Shown here piece by piece: positions 42,374-51,253 of a DNA stretch of 64,000 nucleotides; the first letter of the stretch is position 1; each line of letters opens with the position of its first letter. This stretch comes from an uncultured Flavobacteriaceae bacterium. Lineage in GTDB: Bacteria > Bacteroidota > Bacteroidia > Flavobacteriales > Flavobacteriaceae. The notes under the pieces were generated by a model. That model saw only the letters and a list, made by a program, of their open reading frames with translations. It searched no databases and had not been told where the DNA came from. A program made the translations under genes and the position numbers. The stretch is from NCBI GenBank assembly GCA_943789365.1, contig CALSTV010000001.1:3433343-3497342 (forward strand), written 5' to 3'.

Positions 42374-43606
42374 CTATTTTCGCAAATTATTGATGCGTTG
42401 TTTTAAGGTAGGATGGGAGTAATACATAAACACAGTCGCTTTATGTGGTGTTAAATTACTCAAACTATTCTTAGACAGTTTTTTAAGTGAAGTTATCAAT
42501 GCTTCAGGGTTGCTAGTCGTTTTGGCATAATTATCTGCCTGATATTCAAATTTCCGAGATACACTGTGCATAACTAAACCTGTAAACTCAGAAATAGGAC
42601 TGTATAAAATACTAAAAACAATGAGCCCAATATGAAAACTAGGGATGTCGATTTTTAAGGATGCCGCCAATATTGGGTTTGCTATTAGAAGAGATAATAT
42701 ATACAGTGTGCAACCTGTAAGTAGGGTAGTAATGAAAAAATTATACAAGATGTGTTTTTTCTTAAAATGACCTACCTCATGCGCAAATACAGCTACAATT
42801 TCTTCAGTATTCAAGTCATTTAGTAGGGTGTCGTATAAAACAATTCGCTTTTTAGGTCCCAAACCAGAAAAATAAGCATTCGCCTTGGTAGATCTTTTTG
42901 AGCCATCTATGACAAAAATATTGTCGAGTTGAAAACCATTTTCCGTTGAATATTTTTCCAATGCAGTTTTTAGTTCGCCAGCTTCCAGTAATGTTTGCTT
43001 GTTGAATAAGGGCACAATTAAACTTGTGTAAAACAAATTCATTACTACTGAAAACAAAGCGATTAACAACCAAGTATACATCCAAAATGAGCTGCCAGTT
43101 TGTTGGTAGAAATAGGTAATCAAGGCCAAAATCCCTCCACCCAAAATCACTGTCAATAATCCCGATTTTATAAGGTCTGTAAAAAATAATGTTTTGGTCA
43201 TTTTATTGAATCCAAACTTTTCTTCTATGACAAATGTTTTGTAATAAGAAAAAGGACTTGTGAGAAGGGAGCTACCTATAATCAATATGCCCACAAAGTA
43301 AAGAGTTTGTAGAATTTCATTCGATGTCCATTCACGCACATAGGCATCAAGTAGCGCAAAACCATTTAAAAAGAAAAACAACACGGTAACTACAATCGAA
43401 AAACTTGAGCTTAGGACAGAGAGTTTATAATTGGTCTTTTTGTAAGCTTGAGATTTTAAGTAATCTTTTTCTTCATAGACATCATTTAGTTCTTCTGGAA
43501 ACGCATCGTTAAAGTGTTGGGCATTCAAAAAAGAAAGAACTTGATCTTTTAGAAAATTAACACAAAGAATGGTAATGATGATATAGAATAAGTATTGTGG
43601 AGTCAT
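42374..43606 (-). CDS. M48 family (Ste24-like) membrane metalloprotease
   Basis: A 410-residue integral membrane zinc protease. Several hydrophobic helices precede the catalytic HEVGH (276-280), and a downstream EYQADNYA segment supplies the third zinc ligand Glu. The N-terminal domain and length match the CAAX-prenyl-protease-like (Ste24/HtpX-related) group. Bacterial members act in membrane protein quality control; no prenylated substrate is implied. It precedes relA/spoT by 35 bp on the same strand. Confidence 0.93.
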   Translation of the reverse strand: MTPQYLFYIIITILCVNFLKDQVLSFLNAQHFNDAFPEELNDVYEEKDYLKSQAYKKTNYKLSVLSSSFSIVVTVLFFFLNGFALLDAYVREWTSNEILQTLYFVGILIIGSSLLTSPFSYYKTFVIEEKFGFNKMTKTLFFTDLIKSGLLTVILGGGILALITYFYQQTGSSFWMYTWLLIALFSVVMNLFYTSLIVPLFNKQTLLEAGELKTALEKYSTENGFQLDNIFVIDGSKRSTKANAYFSGLGPKKRIVLYDTLLNDLNTEEIVAVFAHEVGHFKKKHILYNFFITTLLTGCTLYILSLLIANPILAASLKIDIPSFHIGLIVFSILYSPISEFTGLVMHSVSRKFEYQADNYAKTTSNPEALITSLKKLSKNSLSNLTPHKATVFMYYSHPTLKQRINNLRK

Positions 43607-43963
43607 TCCGATAACTAGTTATTATTAAAAGTAAATATATAAAGTTGTTTATAATTTCAAAAGTTTTCGATAAAAAGAAATAGTCTATCTTGTTTGGTAA
43701 AAAAGTATTCAGGTCTATGAGAATTATTGGTTTAGTTTTGCAGTCGCTCATTATTAATTTAATTTTTTTGATTGATTTATTTTACTTTTAAATTCTTTGT
43801 GAAAAAATTAAGTTTACATTTTTAATAATTTAGATGCTTTTTTGAGGTAGTGTTGATAGAAAGCGTGTAGTTTTTGTAGCATCTAATCATTATTAGTTTT
43901 ATGTAACAAGGATTCGTTTGAACACACATATATATTAACTTAATACAACTAAAATTAAAAATT
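43607..43963. other. AT-rich 357-bp divergent spacer with an inverted repeat
   Basis: No plausible gene is present. A perfect 8-bp inverted repeat TAGATGCT/AGCATCTA (43831-43838 and 43878-43885), with imperfect pairing outside it, encloses 39 nt about 80 bp before the ATG of the gene at 43964. A clear promoter consensus was not found for either divergent gene. Confidence 0.55.
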
Positions 43964-44923
43964 ATGGAAAATGGAGATGTAATTGTTTTGCGTGGGAAAA
44001 AATGGCCCAACGCTTTTTTAAGAATTGACGGTAAGGATATAACAAAGCCATATGGTCCTGGTGGCGGTACCGTAAATTGTCAATATTTTAATATTCCATC
44101 GGAGGGTGAGGGTTGGAGAAATTCTGTTGGCACACATGAAAAACTAATTGTGCATCAGTTAGATTCTTCTCAGCCGCTATTTTCTTTTGAATCAAACCAA
44201 TTTAGAAAGCGGTATTTGAGGATGGTAGGAGCCGACAACGCAATAGTAAACCTTCAATATCACAATACTGCTCCAGAAAATAATAAAGGGTGCTATGAGA
44301 TTTTTAAACTAATTTCAAATGATGAGAACGATTTCTATTTGGAATCCTATGCTTTTCCAGGGGTTTATCTTTGCTTTTCTGCAGACCAAGTAGTAGCACC
44401 TAATTCAAAAGGGTCGGGTTTAATTTATTCAAATAATGCGAAAACCTCAGGTACTGTGTTAAATTACTTTGACATGGATCCAGTACCATCAGGTGATGTA
44501 GATTTTAATTTTTCTAATTTAAATGGAAAACAATCTTCATATAATAATGGAGGATACACGTTTAGTTCTGATGGGTTATTCAATAAATTTGGCCCTTATC
44601 CTGGCGCTTATAATGATGTTACAGGTGTAACTGCGGCAACTACAAGTGCAACCACATATAGCCTTACAAGAACTGACGGATCAACGTTTTCAATTTCCTC
44701 AATATTGGCAACAGCTATGAATCTGAGTCTGAGTTCATTCACAATAACTTTTAGAGGTACCACATTGGCAGGTTCTCCTGTTATACATACAATAACGATA
44801 CCAACCAAGACAGTTAATGTAAACTACGACCAGTATGATTTTCCGAGTAGTTTTTCTCACCTTACTAAACTTTCATGGAATACGGGTAAAGCGGCTTTTG
44901 CACGAATTATGGTGTCGAGTTGA
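43964..44923 (+). CDS. Orphan protein: beta-trefoil-like N-terminus and beta-sandwich C-terminus
   Basis: A 319-residue protein without signal peptide or membrane segment. Residues ~1-165 hold three repeat-like blocks (FLRIDG..VNCQYF, YLRMVG..VNLQYH, YLCFSA..LIYSNN), a spacing expected of a beta-trefoil, as in ricin-B, fascin-like or other carbohydrate-binding proteins. Residues ~175-319 contain GYTFSSDGLFNKFG and a Ser/Thr-rich beta region similar in layout to lectin-like sandwich domains that usually occur in secreted proteins. I do not recognise the exact family. It stands alone between an M48 gene and an RNA methyltransferase gene and has its own terminator. A lectin or defence-type role is possible but unproven. 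Confidence 0.7.
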   Translation: MENGDVIVLRGKKWPNAFLRIDGKDITKPYGPGGGTVNCQYFNIPSEGEGWRNSVGTHEKLIVHQLDSSQPLFSFESNQFRKRYLRMVGADNAIVNLQYHNTAPENNKGCYEIFKLISNDENDFYLESYAFPGVYLCFSADQVVAPNSKGSGLIYSNNAKTSGTVLNYFDMDPVPSGDVDFNFSNLNGKQSSYNNGGYTFSSDGLFNKFGPYPGAYNDVTGVTAATTSATTYSLTRTDGSTFSISSILATAMNLSLSSFTITFRGTTLAGSPVIHTITIPTKTVNVNYDQYDFPSSFSHLTKLSWNTGKAAFARIMVSS

Positions 44924-44959
44924 AAGGATAGGTGGATTTTAACTGAATTTTATATAATT

Positions 44960-44981
44960 CCGAGAGAAGTGGTTCTTTCGG
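44960..44981 (+). terminator. Terminator of the beta-trefoil-like gene
   Basis: A 9-bp stem with one G-T pair (44960-44968 with 44973-44981), a GTGG loop, then a T-rich stretch, 37 bp after the stop codon. Confidence 0.75.
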
Positions 44982-45077
44982 ATTTATTTTTATGTAGACT
45001 TCGAACTGATTTAATTTTAGTGAGAATATAGAGTTTTATATGTACCCCAATTAACATGTATACTAATAACTAATTTT

Positions 45078-45887
45078 TTATGAGAAATTGCGTTGTCGTG
45101 TAGCCTCAAATATTAAAATAGAAGCTGCAACAGACACATTCATAGAGTCTATTTTTCCAAGCATTGGAATAATGATTTTTTTCGAAGCGCGTTCAAGCCA
45201 AGCATCCGACAAGCCGGTGGATTCCGTACCAACCACTATGGCAGTAGGTCTGGTGAAATCTTGGTTTTGATAAGGAGCAGAGTCACTTTTTAAAGCCGCT
45301 GCATAAGAAGTGATTTGGTGTTTCTCTAAATAATCTAGTATTTCGTCTGTAGTACCGGTGGCAATTTGTGTAGTAAACAAACAACCAACACTACTACGAA
45401 TGATATTAGGATTGTAAATGTCCGTTTTTGGATTGGCAATGAATACGGCATCGATATTTGCAGCATCTGCTGTTCTCAATAAAGCACCAATATTCCCTGG
45501 TTTTTCAGGAGCTTCAGCAATCAATAGTAAGGGATGATCTCTTTTAAAAACAACATCTTCTAATCGGTGTGTTTTCGCAGAAACAACAGCTACTATACCT
45601 TCAGTAGTTTCGCGATAGGCAATCTTTGCATACACTTCTTTAGTAACAGAAATAAATTCAATAGCATATTGGCTCTCATTTTCAATGGTTAGCACTTCCT
45701 CGGCATTACAAATATCCGAACAATACACAATTTTTGAAGGAACAAATCGACCTGCCAAAGCCAATTCAATTTCTCTAAAACCTTCTAATAAGAACAAACC
45801 AGATTTCTTACGGTTCCTAGATTTTTCTTTTAGCAATACTAATTCCTTAATAAAAGGGTTTTGTGGACTTGTAATCTGTTTGTGCAT
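45078..45887 (-). CDS. TrmH/SpoU-family RNA methyltransferase
   Basis: A 269-residue SPOUT methyltransferase that adds a 2'-O-methyl group to rRNA or tRNA. An N-terminal RNA-binding substrate domain (ITSPQNPFIKELVLLKEKSRNRKKSG) precedes the knotted core with its three motifs: PEKPGNIGALLRTADA, AIVVGTESTGLSDAW and IPMLGKIDSMNVSVAASILIFE. The exact target nucleotide cannot be assigned. A -7-type box (TATTTTTG on minus, 45905-45912) lies 17 bp upstream. Confidence 0.93.
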   Translation of the reverse strand: MHKQITSPQNPFIKELVLLKEKSRNRKKSGLFLLEGFREIELALAGRFVPSKIVYCSDICNAEEVLTIENESQYAIEFISVTKEVYAKIAYRETTEGIVAVVSAKTHRLEDVVFKRDHPLLLIAEAPEKPGNIGALLRTADAANIDAVFIANPKTDIYNPNIIRSSVGCLFTTQIATGTTDEILDYLEKHQITSYAAALKSDSAPYQNQDFTRPTAIVVGTESTGLSDAWLERASKKIIIPMLGKIDSMNVSVAASILIFEATRQRNFS

Positions 45888-45964
45888 TCGAGCGGTCTTT
45901 TATGCAAAAATACATATTTTAACGATGTCAATTTTTATTTATAGCTACTTTCCAATCTAAATAA

Positions 45965-47023
45965 CTATTCATAGTTGAGTAAAAGATTCACCATATAATT
46001 ATAGCTTTGAATACCTTCTTTTTGATTGTTTGCTTTTAAGTAGTTATTATAGCTAGATTTAAATAATGGTTCTAAGGGGTTTTCATAGGATTGCCAAAAG
46101 GCATGTGAAGCCTCTAAGTTTTTTAGGATTCCTTTATGGAGCTTGCTTTTTGTTTTTGCATAAGCAATAGGATCTCTTTTATGCAGTTCCGACAAAAGAT
46201 ATTTTAGTGCTGTGAGGTAACCTGCAAATTTAAAATAAGGATCGCTGTGTGCAGTGCTAGCCAAATATCCAATAAAATTGGCCTCGTTTTCGGCGGCATA
46301 TCCCAATTGATGCGCCATTTCATGACAAATGGTAAAAGCATAGGTGCTCTTAGGTATCTTTGTGTTGATTTGCGCCTCTCCAGTAAATGGGTTTAGGTAG
46401 CCAGCAAACCCCATATAACTCAAAGGGACACTCAAAAGAGACCCTTTAACCGATGTCATTTTATAATCTAGGAATCGATGCTTTTTGCCTAGTTTCTTAT
46501 AGCCATTTATGGCAATCTGATGCATTTCCTTTCTAGTGTGAGCGATCTCTAAAGGCAAACTATCATTAGCACTTAAATTACTGTGAATTGCATTGAGTTT
46601 ATCAATAGTTTTATGGCTGAAGTCCATAAGTTTTTCAGTCGAATAGGTATTCGAATCTATTGCCAGTCTTGTGGCCAATGGAATTCTGTAGTAATTCAGT
46701 CCCCAATTTAGATAAAAGAAAAAATACAATACAGAAAGTGTGCCTCCGGCTGCAAACAAATAGGTGCTCATAGCATTAAATTTATCGCGAAAGATGATAT
46801 AGATATACCGAATAAAAATCAGCATACAAACTCCGTAAAAAAGGTCGCCAATACTAAATGAAATCCATCCTGTAGAAACTCTGTTGAATCGAGATAGTAA
46901 TGGATAAAATTGGTTCGAATAATAACGTTCAACAAAATTGGGAAATCTTGAAACAACCTGAATAAAAATAACTTGAAAGAGCAAGAAATAAGTCAAATAC
47001 CTTGCATGTAATACATTATTCAT
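45965..47023 (-). CDS. DUF3810 membrane metalloprotease-like protein
   Basis: A 352-residue protein with three N-terminal hydrophobic helices and an extracytoplasmic domain. The zinc-peptidase motif HEMAH is at about 234-238, followed by an AENEANF segment whose Glu could be the third zinc ligand. Family DUF3810 is Bacteroidota-typical and its substrates are unknown. I chose the ATG giving MNNVLHARYLTYF; an upstream TTG would add eight polar residues. The preceding 195-bp AT-rich spacer to dnaB is divergent. Confidence 0.88.
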   Translation of the reverse strand: MNNVLHARYLTYFLLFQVIFIQVVSRFPNFVERYYSNQFYPLLSRFNRVSTGWISFSIGDLFYGVCMLIFIRYIYIIFRDKFNAMSTYLFAAGGTLSVLYFFFYLNWGLNYYRIPLATRLAIDSNTYSTEKLMDFSHKTIDKLNAIHSNLSANDSLPLEIAHTRKEMHQIAINGYKKLGKKHRFLDYKMTSVKGSLLSVPLSYMGFAGYLNPFTGEAQINTKIPKSTYAFTICHEMAHQLGYAAENEANFIGYLASTAHSDPYFKFAGYLTALKYLLSELHKRDPIAYAKTKSKLHKGILKNLEASHAFWQSYENPLEPLFKSSYNNYLKANNQKEGIQSYNYMVNLLLNYE

Positions 47024-47229
47024 AAGTGCGTTTCTGTTGTTCGGCAACGACTAAAATAGTACTTTATTTACGAAGTGACAAAAACGAACAACTAACAATT
47101 GAAATAGATGGTAATTAGAAAACCAAAACTTTAAGGATACTTTACTTATTAACAAATAGATACATTTATCAACATAATTATGTGCACAAATTAAAACCTA
47201 AATTAAATTCTACTCTTGAATTAATAGTT

Positions 47230-47237
47230 TAATTTTG
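47230..47237 (+). promoter_or_regulatory. Predicted -7 box for dnaB
   Basis: TAATTTTG (TAnnTTTG) ends 5 bp before the dnaB ATG, predicting a nearly leaderless transcript. A TTG is 11 bp upstream, too close for a standard -33 element. Confidence 0.5.
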
Positions 47238-47242
47238 TAGTT

Positions 47243-48760
47243 ATGGAGCAAACAAATTTTGTAAAAGGCAAAAAAGTCGATAAAAGTAGAATTATCAACC
47301 TTGAAAAAGGAAAAATCCCACCCCAAGCTATAGATTTAGAAGAGGCTGTTTTGGGCGCTATGATGATTGACAAAAAGGGGATTGATGATGTGATTGATAT
47401 TTTACATTCAGAGGCCTTTTACAAAGAAGCACATAAAGAAGTGTATGCCGCTATTTATACCTTGTTTCAAAATTCGGAACCTACAGATTTACTAACGGTA
47501 TCCAACCAGTTGCGTAAAGATGGTAAGTTGGATATGGTAGGAGGTGATTTTTATTTGATTGGATTGACTCAGAAAGTTGCTTCTTCTGCACATATTGAAT
47601 TTCACGCACGTATCATCATTCAAAAATACATTCAACGTCAACTTATTAGTATTTCAAGTGAAATAATTGAGCAGTCTTATGATGAAACCGCCGATGTTTT
47701 TGATTTGTTAGACGAAGCAGAATCAAAACTGTTTGAGGTAACCCAAGGAAACCTTAAAAAGAGTTCTGAAAGTGCAAAAGACCTTGTAAGACAGGCTGTT
47801 AATAAAATACAGGAAATTGGCAATCAAGAGGGAATGAGCGGTTTGGAAACTGGCTTTACCAAACTAGATGCTTTGACTTCTGGATGGCAACCTTCAGATT
47901 TGATTATTATTGCTGCACGTCCTGGTATGGGAAAAACAGCCTTTGTGATTTCTATGGCCAAGAATATGGCCATTGATTTTGGACATCCAGTTGCCTTGTT
48001 CTCCTTAGAGATGTCATCAGTCCAATTAATTACACGTATGATTTCTAGTGAAACAGGGTTGACGTCGGAAAAATTACGAAAAGGAAATTTAGAACCTCAT
48101 GAATGGGAGCAGTTAAATGTAAAAGTAAAAAACTTGACAGATGCACCTATTTTTATAGATGATACTCCATCATTATCTATTTTCGATTTACGAGCAAAGG
48201 CTCGTAGGTTGGCTTCACAACACGGCATTAAAATTATTGTAATTGACTATTTGCAGTTGATGACCGCTGGTAGTGCAGCAGGAGGAAACCGTGAACAAGA
48301 AATCTCAATGATTTCCCGAAACTTAAAAGCATTAGCAAAAGAATTGAATATTCCAGTAATTGCACTTTCACAATTGTCGCGTGCCGTTGAAACACGTGGT
48401 GGTTCGAAAAGACCTTTGCTTTCCGATTTACGTGAATCTGGAGCCATAGAACAGGATGCTGATATTGTATCCTTTATTTTCCGTCCGGAATATTATGGAA
48501 TTACTGAATGGGATGACGATGAACATTCACCATGTGAAGGACAAGGTGAGTTTATCGTAGCCAAACACCGTAATGGAGGTTTGGAAAATATACGACTTAA
48601 ATTTACTGGACATTTGGCGAAATTCTCGGATTTAGAAGAAGGGTTTGGCAATGAGTTTCAGTCGAAAATGAACGACTTCAATCAAGAAATTTCTTCAGAC
48701 AACTTCCCAAGTGCATCAGATGCCTTTGGCGACGCTGGAGATGATGGAATGCCATTTTAG
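47243..48760 (+). CDS. dnaB: Replicative DNA helicase DnaB
   Basis: A 505-residue hexameric helicase that unwinds DNA at the replication fork. The N-terminal helical domain (PPQAIDLEEAVLGAMMID) binds primase and loader. The RecA-like core has Walker A ARPGMGKTAF (about 225-234), a Walker B region IIVIDYLQLM, the SQLSRAVE segment and SDLRESGAIEQDAD. The length is normal, and no intein is inserted at the usual P-loop or H4 sites. Confidence 0.97.
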   Translation: MEQTNFVKGKKVDKSRIINLEKGKIPPQAIDLEEAVLGAMMIDKKGIDDVIDILHSEAFYKEAHKEVYAAIYTLFQNSEPTDLLTVSNQLRKDGKLDMVGGDFYLIGLTQKVASSAHIEFHARIIIQKYIQRQLISISSEIIEQSYDETADVFDLLDEAESKLFEVTQGNLKKSSESAKDLVRQAVNKIQEIGNQEGMSGLETGFTKLDALTSGWQPSDLIIIAARPGMGKTAFVISMAKNMAIDFGHPVALFSLEMSSVQLITRMISSETGLTSEKLRKGNLEPHEWEQLNVKVKNLTDAPIFIDDTPSLSIFDLRAKARRLASQHGIKIIVIDYLQLMTAGSAAGGNREQEISMISRNLKALAKELNIPVIALSQLSRAVETRGGSKRPLLSDLRESGAIEQDADIVSFIFRPEYYGITEWDDDEHSPCEGQGEFIVAKHRNGGLENIRLKFTGHLAKFSDLEEGFGNEFQSKMNDFNQEISSDNFPSASDAFGDAGDDGMPF

Positions 48761-48856
48761 ACACCGAATTCGTCGAAATAGTTCACTTTTTCATTGGGGC
48801 ATTTAAACACAGAGAAATTGTAGTGGTATCGACTAAAATTTTCAGTGATATTTAGT

Positions 48857-48886
48857 TTGCAACATCATTTAAAAGATGTACTTTTG
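48857..48886 (+). promoter_or_regulatory. Predicted promoter of the transketolase N-half gene
   Basis: TTG (48857-48859, within TTTG), a 19-bp spacer, and TACTTTTG (48879-48886) form a full Bacteroidota consensus promoter. The ATG follows after 18 bp. Confidence 0.75.
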
Positions 48887-48904
48887 TCAGCAAAATAATT
48901 AGAA

Positions 48905-49753
48905 ATGGCGACAACTCAAGAATTAAAAGACTTTTCACAACAAGTAAGAAGAGATATATTAAGAATGGTACATGCAGTGAATTCTGGTCATCCAGGAGGC
49001 TCATTAGGATGTAATGAATTTCTTACTGTATTGTATCAAGAAATCATGGAATACACTTCAGATTCTTTTGATATGGACGGTAAAAATGAAGATGTATTCT
49101 TTTTGTCTAACGGACATATTTCTCCTGTTTTTTATAGCGTGTTGGCAAGAAGTGGTTATTTTTCAGTAAGTGAATTGGCTACTTTTAGAAAGTTAAATTC
49201 TCGTTTGCAAGGACACCCAACGACACATGAAGGTTTGGAAGGTGTGCGTATGGCTTCCGGTTCGTTAGGACAAGGAATGAGTGTGGCTTTAGGAGCTGCT
49301 CAGGCGAAGAAGCTTAACGGTGATTCTAAATTAGTGTATACTTTACACGGTGATGGAGAGTTACAAGAGGGTCAGAATTGGGAAGCTATTATGTATGCAT
49401 CCGCTAAAAAAGTTGACAACCTAATTGCTACGGTTGACTTAAACTTTAAGCAAATTGATGGTACTACAGAAGAGGTACTTGCAATGGGAGACCTAAAAGC
49501 AAAGTTTGAAGCCTTTGGATGGATTATTTTGGAAGAGAAGAAAGGAAATGATATTGAAGCCATCATTGCTACTATCAAAAAAGCACAAGGTCTTACTGGA
49601 AACCAAAAACCAGTATGTATTTTGTTGTATACTGAAATGGGGAATGGAGTTGATTATATGATGCATACGCATGCATGGCATGGAAAAGCACCTAACGATG
49701 CTCAGTTAGAAGATGCTTTGACACAAAACCCTGAAACATTAGGAGATTACTAA
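48905..49753 (+). CDS. Transketolase, N-terminal (TPP-binding) subunit
   Basis: A 282-residue protein equal to the thiamine-diphosphate-binding half of transketolase, an enzyme of the pentose phosphate pathway. Visible motifs are SGHPGGSLGC near residues 27-36, GSLGQGMSVALGAAQ, and the metal/TPP motif HGDGELQEGQNWEA near 148-161, followed by VDLNFKQIDG. Split transketolases are usual in flavobacteria, where the C-terminal half (pyrimidine-binding, ~317 residues) normally follows directly. Here it does not: a terminator and the convergent queE come next. The protein is complete as an N-half. Confidence 0.95.
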   Translation: MATTQELKDFSQQVRRDILRMVHAVNSGHPGGSLGCNEFLTVLYQEIMEYTSDSFDMDGKNEDVFFLSNGHISPVFYSVLARSGYFSVSELATFRKLNSRLQGHPTTHEGLEGVRMASGSLGQGMSVALGAAQAKKLNGDSKLVYTLHGDGELQEGQNWEAIMYASAKKVDNLIATVDLNFKQIDGTTEEVLAMGDLKAKFEAFGWIILEEKKGNDIEAIIATIKKAQGLTGNQKPVCILLYTEMGNGVDYMMHTHAWHGKAPNDAQLEDALTQNPETLGDY

Positions 49754-49776
49754 AAACTTCCTAAACATATAAAAGT

Positions 49777-49806
49777 AAAGGCCATCTTATAAGACGGCCT
49801 TTTTTT
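49777..49806 (+). terminator. Terminator after the transketolase N-half gene
   Basis: A stem of seven outer pairs (AAAGGCC/GGCCTTT), one mismatch and four inner pairs spans 49777-49802 and ends in a T-run. It shows that the transcript stops before any second subunit gene. Confidence 0.88.
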
Positions 49807-49865
49807 GTGCATATAATAATGAAACAATTGATGTCAATAAACGATACGATCAATTTTATCTTTTT

Positions 49866-50498
49866 CTAAGGAATATTTAAGTACTTATGTGTTTGCAATG
49901 AGATTTTCCATTTTGGGTTTTTCATTACGTAATCGATGATTAAAGGTGTCATTTTTTCCTTTTTGCTCCATTCTGGCTGTAAGTACAATTCGCAATTTTT
50001 CCCAACTTTTGCGGCTTGTTGTTCTGCAAACAAAAAATCATTGCTATTGTGAACAATCATTTTTAACTCATCGGCAGCTTTATAGCATTCATCTATGGGT
50101 AATTTTGTCTTTTTCGGTGAAAGGCAAAACCAATCCCAATTCCCCGATAGGGCATAGGCACCTGAAGTTTCAATATGGGTGCGAAGTCCAGCGTTTTTGA
50201 GTAGGTCAGTAAGGTGATCTAACGACCACATAAGTGGCTCGCCGCCTGTAACAACCACAGTTTTAGCGTAGGATTTCGCATGGTCTACAATGGTACTTGT
50301 TAAAGTTGGAGGATGTAATTCAGCATTCCAGCTTTCCTTAACATCACACCAATGACAGCCTACATCACAACCTCCAATTCTAATGAAATAGGCAGCGGTT
50401 CCTGTATAACTACCTTCCCCTTGAATGGTATAGAATTCTTCCATTAAAGGGAGCATTTTTCCTGAAGCTATTAGTTCTTTGTTACTTACGTTACTCAT
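49866..50498 (-). CDS. queE: 7-carboxy-7-deazaguanine synthase
   Basis: A 210-residue radical-SAM enzyme that makes the 7-deazapurine ring for queuosine. The iron-sulphur ligands appear as CDVGCHWC (CX3CX2C, about residues 44-51). The VTGGEPLMW segment is the SAM-contact motif, and EEFYTIQGEGSYTG near the start is QueE-specific. The ATG giving MSNVSNKELIASG is chosen; a TTG upstream is in frame. A -7 box on minus (TATCTTTG, 50517-50524) lies 18 bp upstream. tgt, the gene that inserts the precursor base into tRNA, lies 8 kb away at 58378. Confidence 0.93.
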   Translation of the reverse strand: MSNVSNKELIASGKMLPLMEEFYTIQGEGSYTGTAAYFIRIGGCDVGCHWCDVKESWNAELHPPTLTSTIVDHAKSYAKTVVVTGGEPLMWSLDHLTDLLKNAGLRTHIETSGAYALSGNWDWFCLSPKKTKLPIDECYKAADELKMIVHNSNDFLFAEQQAAKVGKNCELYLQPEWSKKEKMTPLIIDYVMKNPKWKISLQTHKYLNIP

Positions 50499-50640
50499 AT
50501 TTTCTATTTCAGACGGCAAAGATACTCAAAGGAAGTAGTTTAGCGTTTGTTTCATTCATTTATTTTAGATTCCTCTATTTTATCACTTTTTTTTAAAGAA
50601 ATAAAACTACATTTATGGTCTGTTATACTTAAGTTAAAGA

Positions 50641-51216
50641 ATGATGAATAAACAAATGAATTTTATCTCGGTAATGTTGCTTACACTACTGTTTTTAGTA
50701 GGATGTTCTTCAAAAGATAAATTTAGAGTAGCCAAAAACAATGTTGGTTATTTAAATTCTAAAACCACAGTTCAAGAAATTGATGCTTTGTTTGAAAATG
50801 ACTCCGTAGTAAAACATTTAAGTGAAGGTGTTTTAGGCTACAAAGGGAGGTATGCCCAAGAAGATGACAAATACCTTATTTATTCGAAAGAGGGAGCGCA
50901 TTTGATGACTTTAACGCCTAAAGAACCTTTGGATTCATTGTCTACTTTGCGTTATATCGATATTTACAGTACAGCCTATACGACAGAAAAAGGAATTGGA
51001 TTGAATTCTACTTTTGAAGAAATTAATTTCCTTGAAAACATTGTAAAAACCGATGCAACTTTTACAAAAGTTATATTGTATTTAGATCAATTGAATGCTA
51101 CATTTACCTTAGACAAAAAGGATGTGGGGATTACTAGTTTGACAACTAACGAGGTTCAATTGGAACAGATTCCTAATCTGGCGAAACCAACTTCGTTTGT
51201 CGTTTGGTTCGACTGA
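50641..51216 (+). CDS. Hypothetical lipoprotein
   Basis: A 191-residue lipoprotein with a signal (hydrophobic residues 8-20, lipidated Cys22 in LVGCSS). The mature part opens KFRVAKNNVGYLNSKTTVQE and is mixed alpha/beta with no catalytic motif that I recognise. It stands alone: the gene on its left is divergent and the one on its right is convergent, 37 bp away. I do not recognise the family; a role at the periplasmic side of a membrane is all that can be inferred. Confidence 0.7.
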   Translation: MMNKQMNFISVMLLTLLFLVGCSSKDKFRVAKNNVGYLNSKTTVQEIDALFENDSVVKHLSEGVLGYKGRYAQEDDKYLIYSKEGAHLMTLTPKEPLDSLSTLRYIDIYSTAYTTEKGIGLNSTFEEINFLENIVKTDATFTKVILYLDQLNATFTLDKKDVGITSLTTNEVQLEQIPNLAKPTSFVVWFD

Positions 51217-51253
51217 TTTTTTAAGAGGCATAAAGACGATTTCGTGGAACTAT

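Noticed and set aside
47141-47190. DnaA-box-like TTATTAACA and TTATCAACA, with a TGTGCACA palindrome, just upstream of dnaB (possible replication origin).
   Set aside because: The boxes differ from the consensus TTATCCACA, there are only two, and the region is short and simply AT-rich. No dnaA gene or skew change can be assessed here.
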